Positions 62,108-64,000 of a stretch of DNA of 64,000 nt are shown here, piece after piece. Source of the DNA: Thalassotalea sp. PP2-459 (lineage in GTDB: Bacteria > Pseudomonadota > Gammaproteobacteria > Enterobacterales > Alteromonadaceae). Where the stretch lies: contig NZ_MKQD01000034.1 of NCBI RefSeq assembly GCF_001913705.1, positions 1 to 64,000 of the forward strand, written 5' to 3'. The first letter of the stretch is position 1. Each line of letters starts with the position of its first letter. Made by a program: the position numbers and the translations under genes. Under the pieces are notes generated by a model, which saw nothing but the letters and a program-made list of their open reading frames with translations, was not told where the DNA came from and did not search any database.

Positions 62108-64000
62108 GTGTATCTTTTTGAACCACTTAAAGAGTATGTATCGAGCTACTTATCGAAAGTACAAATTGATCTGTTAAAACAGGCATACATCGTGGCACGC
62201 GATGCGCATGAAGGACAAATGCGTTCAAGTGGTGAACCCTATATTACCCACCCCGTAGCGGTTGCGCATAATTTAGCAAAAATGCACCTAGATCACGAAA
62301 CCTTAATGGCAGCACTACTGCATGATGTGATTGAAGATACGCCAGTAACCAAAGACGAATTAGCAGAATTATTTGGTCATACCGTTGCTGAACTTGTTGA
62401 AGGGGTGAGCAAGTTAGATAAACTTAAATTTGATAACAAAGAAGAAATGCAGGCGGAAAATTTTCGCAAGATGGTCTTGGCCATGACGCAAGATATTCGC
62501 GTTATTTTGATCAAATTGGCTGATCGCACCCATAACATGCGAACACTAGATGCTCTGCGCCCAGACAAACGCCGTAGAATAGCGCGTGAAACGCTTGAAA
62601 TTTACGCGCCTATTGCTAATCGGCTCGGTATTCATGATATTAAAAACGAATTAGAAGTGTTGGGTTTTGAAGCGTTATACCCAATGCGTGCTCGAGCCCT
62701 GAAATCCGAGGTTAAAAAAGCACGCGGTAATCGCAAAGAAATTATTAATAATATTCGTGAAGAAGTCGGGCAACGTCTGGCAGAACACGGCATCAATGCA
62801 GAAGTGTCAGGGCGTGAAAAGCATTTGTTTTCTATTTATCGAAAAATGAAAAACAAAGAACTAATGTTTAATGAAGTGATGGACATCTATGCATTTCGCG
62901 TCATCGTTGATAACAAACTTGATGAGTGTTACCGTGCGTTAGGTGCCGTGCATAACCTCTTTAAACCAATAGAAAGCCGCTTTAAAGATTATATTGCTAT
63001 CCCTAAAACGAACGGTTATCAATCATTGCATACTTCACTAGTGGGCCCGCACGGTATACCGGTAGAAATACAAATTCGTACAAAAGATATGGATCAAATG
63101 GCAGACAAAGGAGTTGCTGCTCATTGGCTATATAAACAAGACGGTGATGATGGCGGTACAACTGCTCAAATGAAAGCCCGTCGCTGGATGCAGAGCCTAT
63201 TAGAACTGCAACAAAGTGCTGGCAGTTCCTTCGAATTTATTGAAAATGTAAAAACTGATTTATTCCCAGAAGAAATTTACGTGTTTACCCCGGATGGTCG
63301 CATTATTGAGCTCCCGATGGGAGCAACGCCCGTTGATTTTGCCTATGCAGTACATACTGATGTTGGTAATTCTTGTGTTGGGGCTAAAGTCGATCGTAAG
63401 CCTTATCCGTTAAGCCAAGCGATTGACTCAGGCCAAACTATTGAAATCGTCACCTCGCCTGCGGCACACCCTAATGCAACATGGTTAAACTTTGTGGTAA
63501 CAGCTAAGGCGCGTTTACAAATACGCACCTATTTACGTTCACAAGAAAAAAATCATTCACACATGCTCGGTAAACGTTTACTCAGTCATGCATTAGGTAA
63601 AGTAAAGCTAGACGATATACCACCAGAAAAAATCCAACAAGTTTTGCAAGAAACTAGTAATAAAAGCTTTGACGACTTATTGATCAATATTGGCTTGGGC
63701 AACGCGCTAAGTATCGGTATCGCACGTCGGTTAACCGATGAATTTACTGAAGATAGTGAGTTAAATCCGCCAACCAGTAAAACAAAAATGCCGATTAAAG
63801 GCACTGAAGGCATGCTCGTTAATTACGGTAAGTGTTGTCGTCCTATACCGGGTGATAGCATTATGGCTTATTTAAGCCCTGGAAAGGGCTTGATGGTTCA
63901 CCAAGCAGGTTGTCGAAATATTAAAGGCACGCAAGAGCAGCATTTATTCCCCGTAAGGTGGGACTCAGAAATAGATCGAGACTTTATTGCAAAGTTACGT
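62108..64000 (+). CDS. spoT: Bifunctional (p)ppGpp synthetase/hydrolase SpoT, 3' end cut by window
   Basis: 631 residues are present and the gene runs off the window; the frame stays open to the last base. GTG start (MYLFEPLKEYV) with AAGGAAG before it, as in E. coli SpoT. HD hydrolase domain (ARDAHEGQMRSSGEPYITHP, LLHDVIEDTP, ADRTHNMRTL), synthetase-like domain (GREKHLFSIYRKM, YAFRVIVDN, KDYIAIPKTNGYQSLHT), TGS domain (EEIYVFTPDGRIIELPMGAT) and the start of the C-terminal Cys region (KCCRPIPGD). It degrades and, weakly, makes ppGpp. The hydrolase motifs are intact. Confidence 0.96.
   Translation, partial: MYLFEPLKEYVSSYLSKVQIDLLKQAYIVARDAHEGQMRSSGEPYITHPVAVAHNLAKMHLDHETLMAALLHDVIEDTPVTKDELAELFGHTVAELVEGVSKLDKLKFDNKEEMQAENFRKMVLAMTQDIRVILIKLADRTHNMRTLDALRPDKRRRIARETLEIYAPIANRLGIHDIKNELEVLGFEALYPMRARALKSEVKKARGNRKEIINNIREEVGQRLAEHGINAEVSGREKHLFSIYRKMKNKELMFNEVMDIYAFRVIVDNKLDECYRALGAVHNLFKPIESRFKDYIAIPKTNGYQSLHTSLVGPHGIPVEIQIRTKDMDQMADKGVAAHWLYKQDGDDGGTTAQMKARRWMQSLLELQQSAGSSFEFIENVKTDLFPEEIYVFTPDGRIIELPMGATPVDFAYAVHTDVGNSCVGAKVDRKPYPLSQAIDSGQTIEIVTSPAAHPNATWLNFVVTAKARLQIRTYLRSQEKNHSHMLGKRLLSHALGKVKLDDIPPEKIQQVLQETSNKSFDDLLINIGLGNALSIGIARRLTDEFTEDSELNPPTSKTKMPIKGTEGMLVNYGKCCRPIPGDSIMAYLSPGKGLMVHQAGCRNIKGTQEQHLFPVRWDSEIDRDFIAKLR

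Overview
The window is AT-rich, gene-dense bacterial chromosome. It ends in the gmk-rpoZ-spoT block, an order typical of gammaproteobacteria. The omega subunit, the SpoT start (GTG, MYLFEPL), GreB, Tex, FtnA-type ferritin and a DUF2986 mini-protein all point to gammaproteobacteria. Together with a DcaP-type porin, TonB receptor, PEP-CTERM proteins, M61 and S9 secreted peptidases and very AT-rich DNA, this suggests a marine Alteromonadales member, probably Colwelliaceae (Colwellia/Thalassotalea-like). The taxon is an inference; there is no rRNA, tRNA, CRISPR array, intact insertion sequence or phage in the window.

Region by region: 1-5.7 kb holds a LacI-family regulator, a decayed chemoreceptor (1187-1534, minus strand), a CWC mini-protein, an AraC regulator with an NTF2-like secreted protein, a secreted M61 peptidase and an unknown ORF. 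5.7-18.1 kb is an export and sensing block: a four-gene ABC/HlyD operon on the minus strand, a cytochrome b561/cytochrome c' pair, and a histidine kinase with a sigma-54 response regulator. Sigma-54 promoters lie before the exporter operon and before the regulator gene, and a palindrome of the form GTYCGAAATCGRAC sits 88-101 bp upstream of the inferred exporter start, so the kinase/regulator pair probably drives the exporter. 18.1-22.2 kb is a small accessory stretch: a LysR/mini-ORF pair, glutaredoxin, DUF2986, MgtC, then a 1.4-kb segment bounded by imperfect copies of the 3' end of the next gene, a HI0933-type flavoprotein.

22.2-35.7 kb carries a lipoprotein, ferritin, peroxiredoxin with an overlapping Cys-rich ORF, small-molecule enzymes (ABM, VOC, GFA), a DPP-IV-like peptidase, a DcaP porin, a PAS chemoreceptor, DUF3291 and Tex. 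35.8-48.3 kb holds a lipoprotein phosphodiesterase behind a convincing Pho box, an MFS transporter, DUF2059, a PEP-CTERM protein behind a sigma-54 promoter, YgjV, GreB, a cyclophilin, DUF445, an aromatic/aspartate aminotransferase and a second PEP-CTERM protein. 48.4-52.8 kb is an uncharacterised minus-strand cluster: TonB receptor, Trp-rich membrane protein and HAD hydrolase. 53.2-60.9 kb is a 2227-residue hybrid kinase with a degenerate Ser/Thr kinase domain, overlapping a response-regulator diguanylate cyclase. 60.9-64 kb is gmk, rpoZ and the 5' part of spoT.

The most interesting items are the sigma-54 circuit with its shared palindrome, the Pho-box lipoprotein phosphodiesterase with a TGGTCTAGACCA palindrome near its likely start, the sigma-54 PEP-CTERM gene, the pseudokinase-hybrid kinase/diguanylate cyclase pair, the segment between 3'-end repeats near 19.4-20.8 kb, and the unstudied TonB/membrane/HAD cluster. 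No single locus proves a new system. Family names come from recognising motifs by eye; no database search was run.
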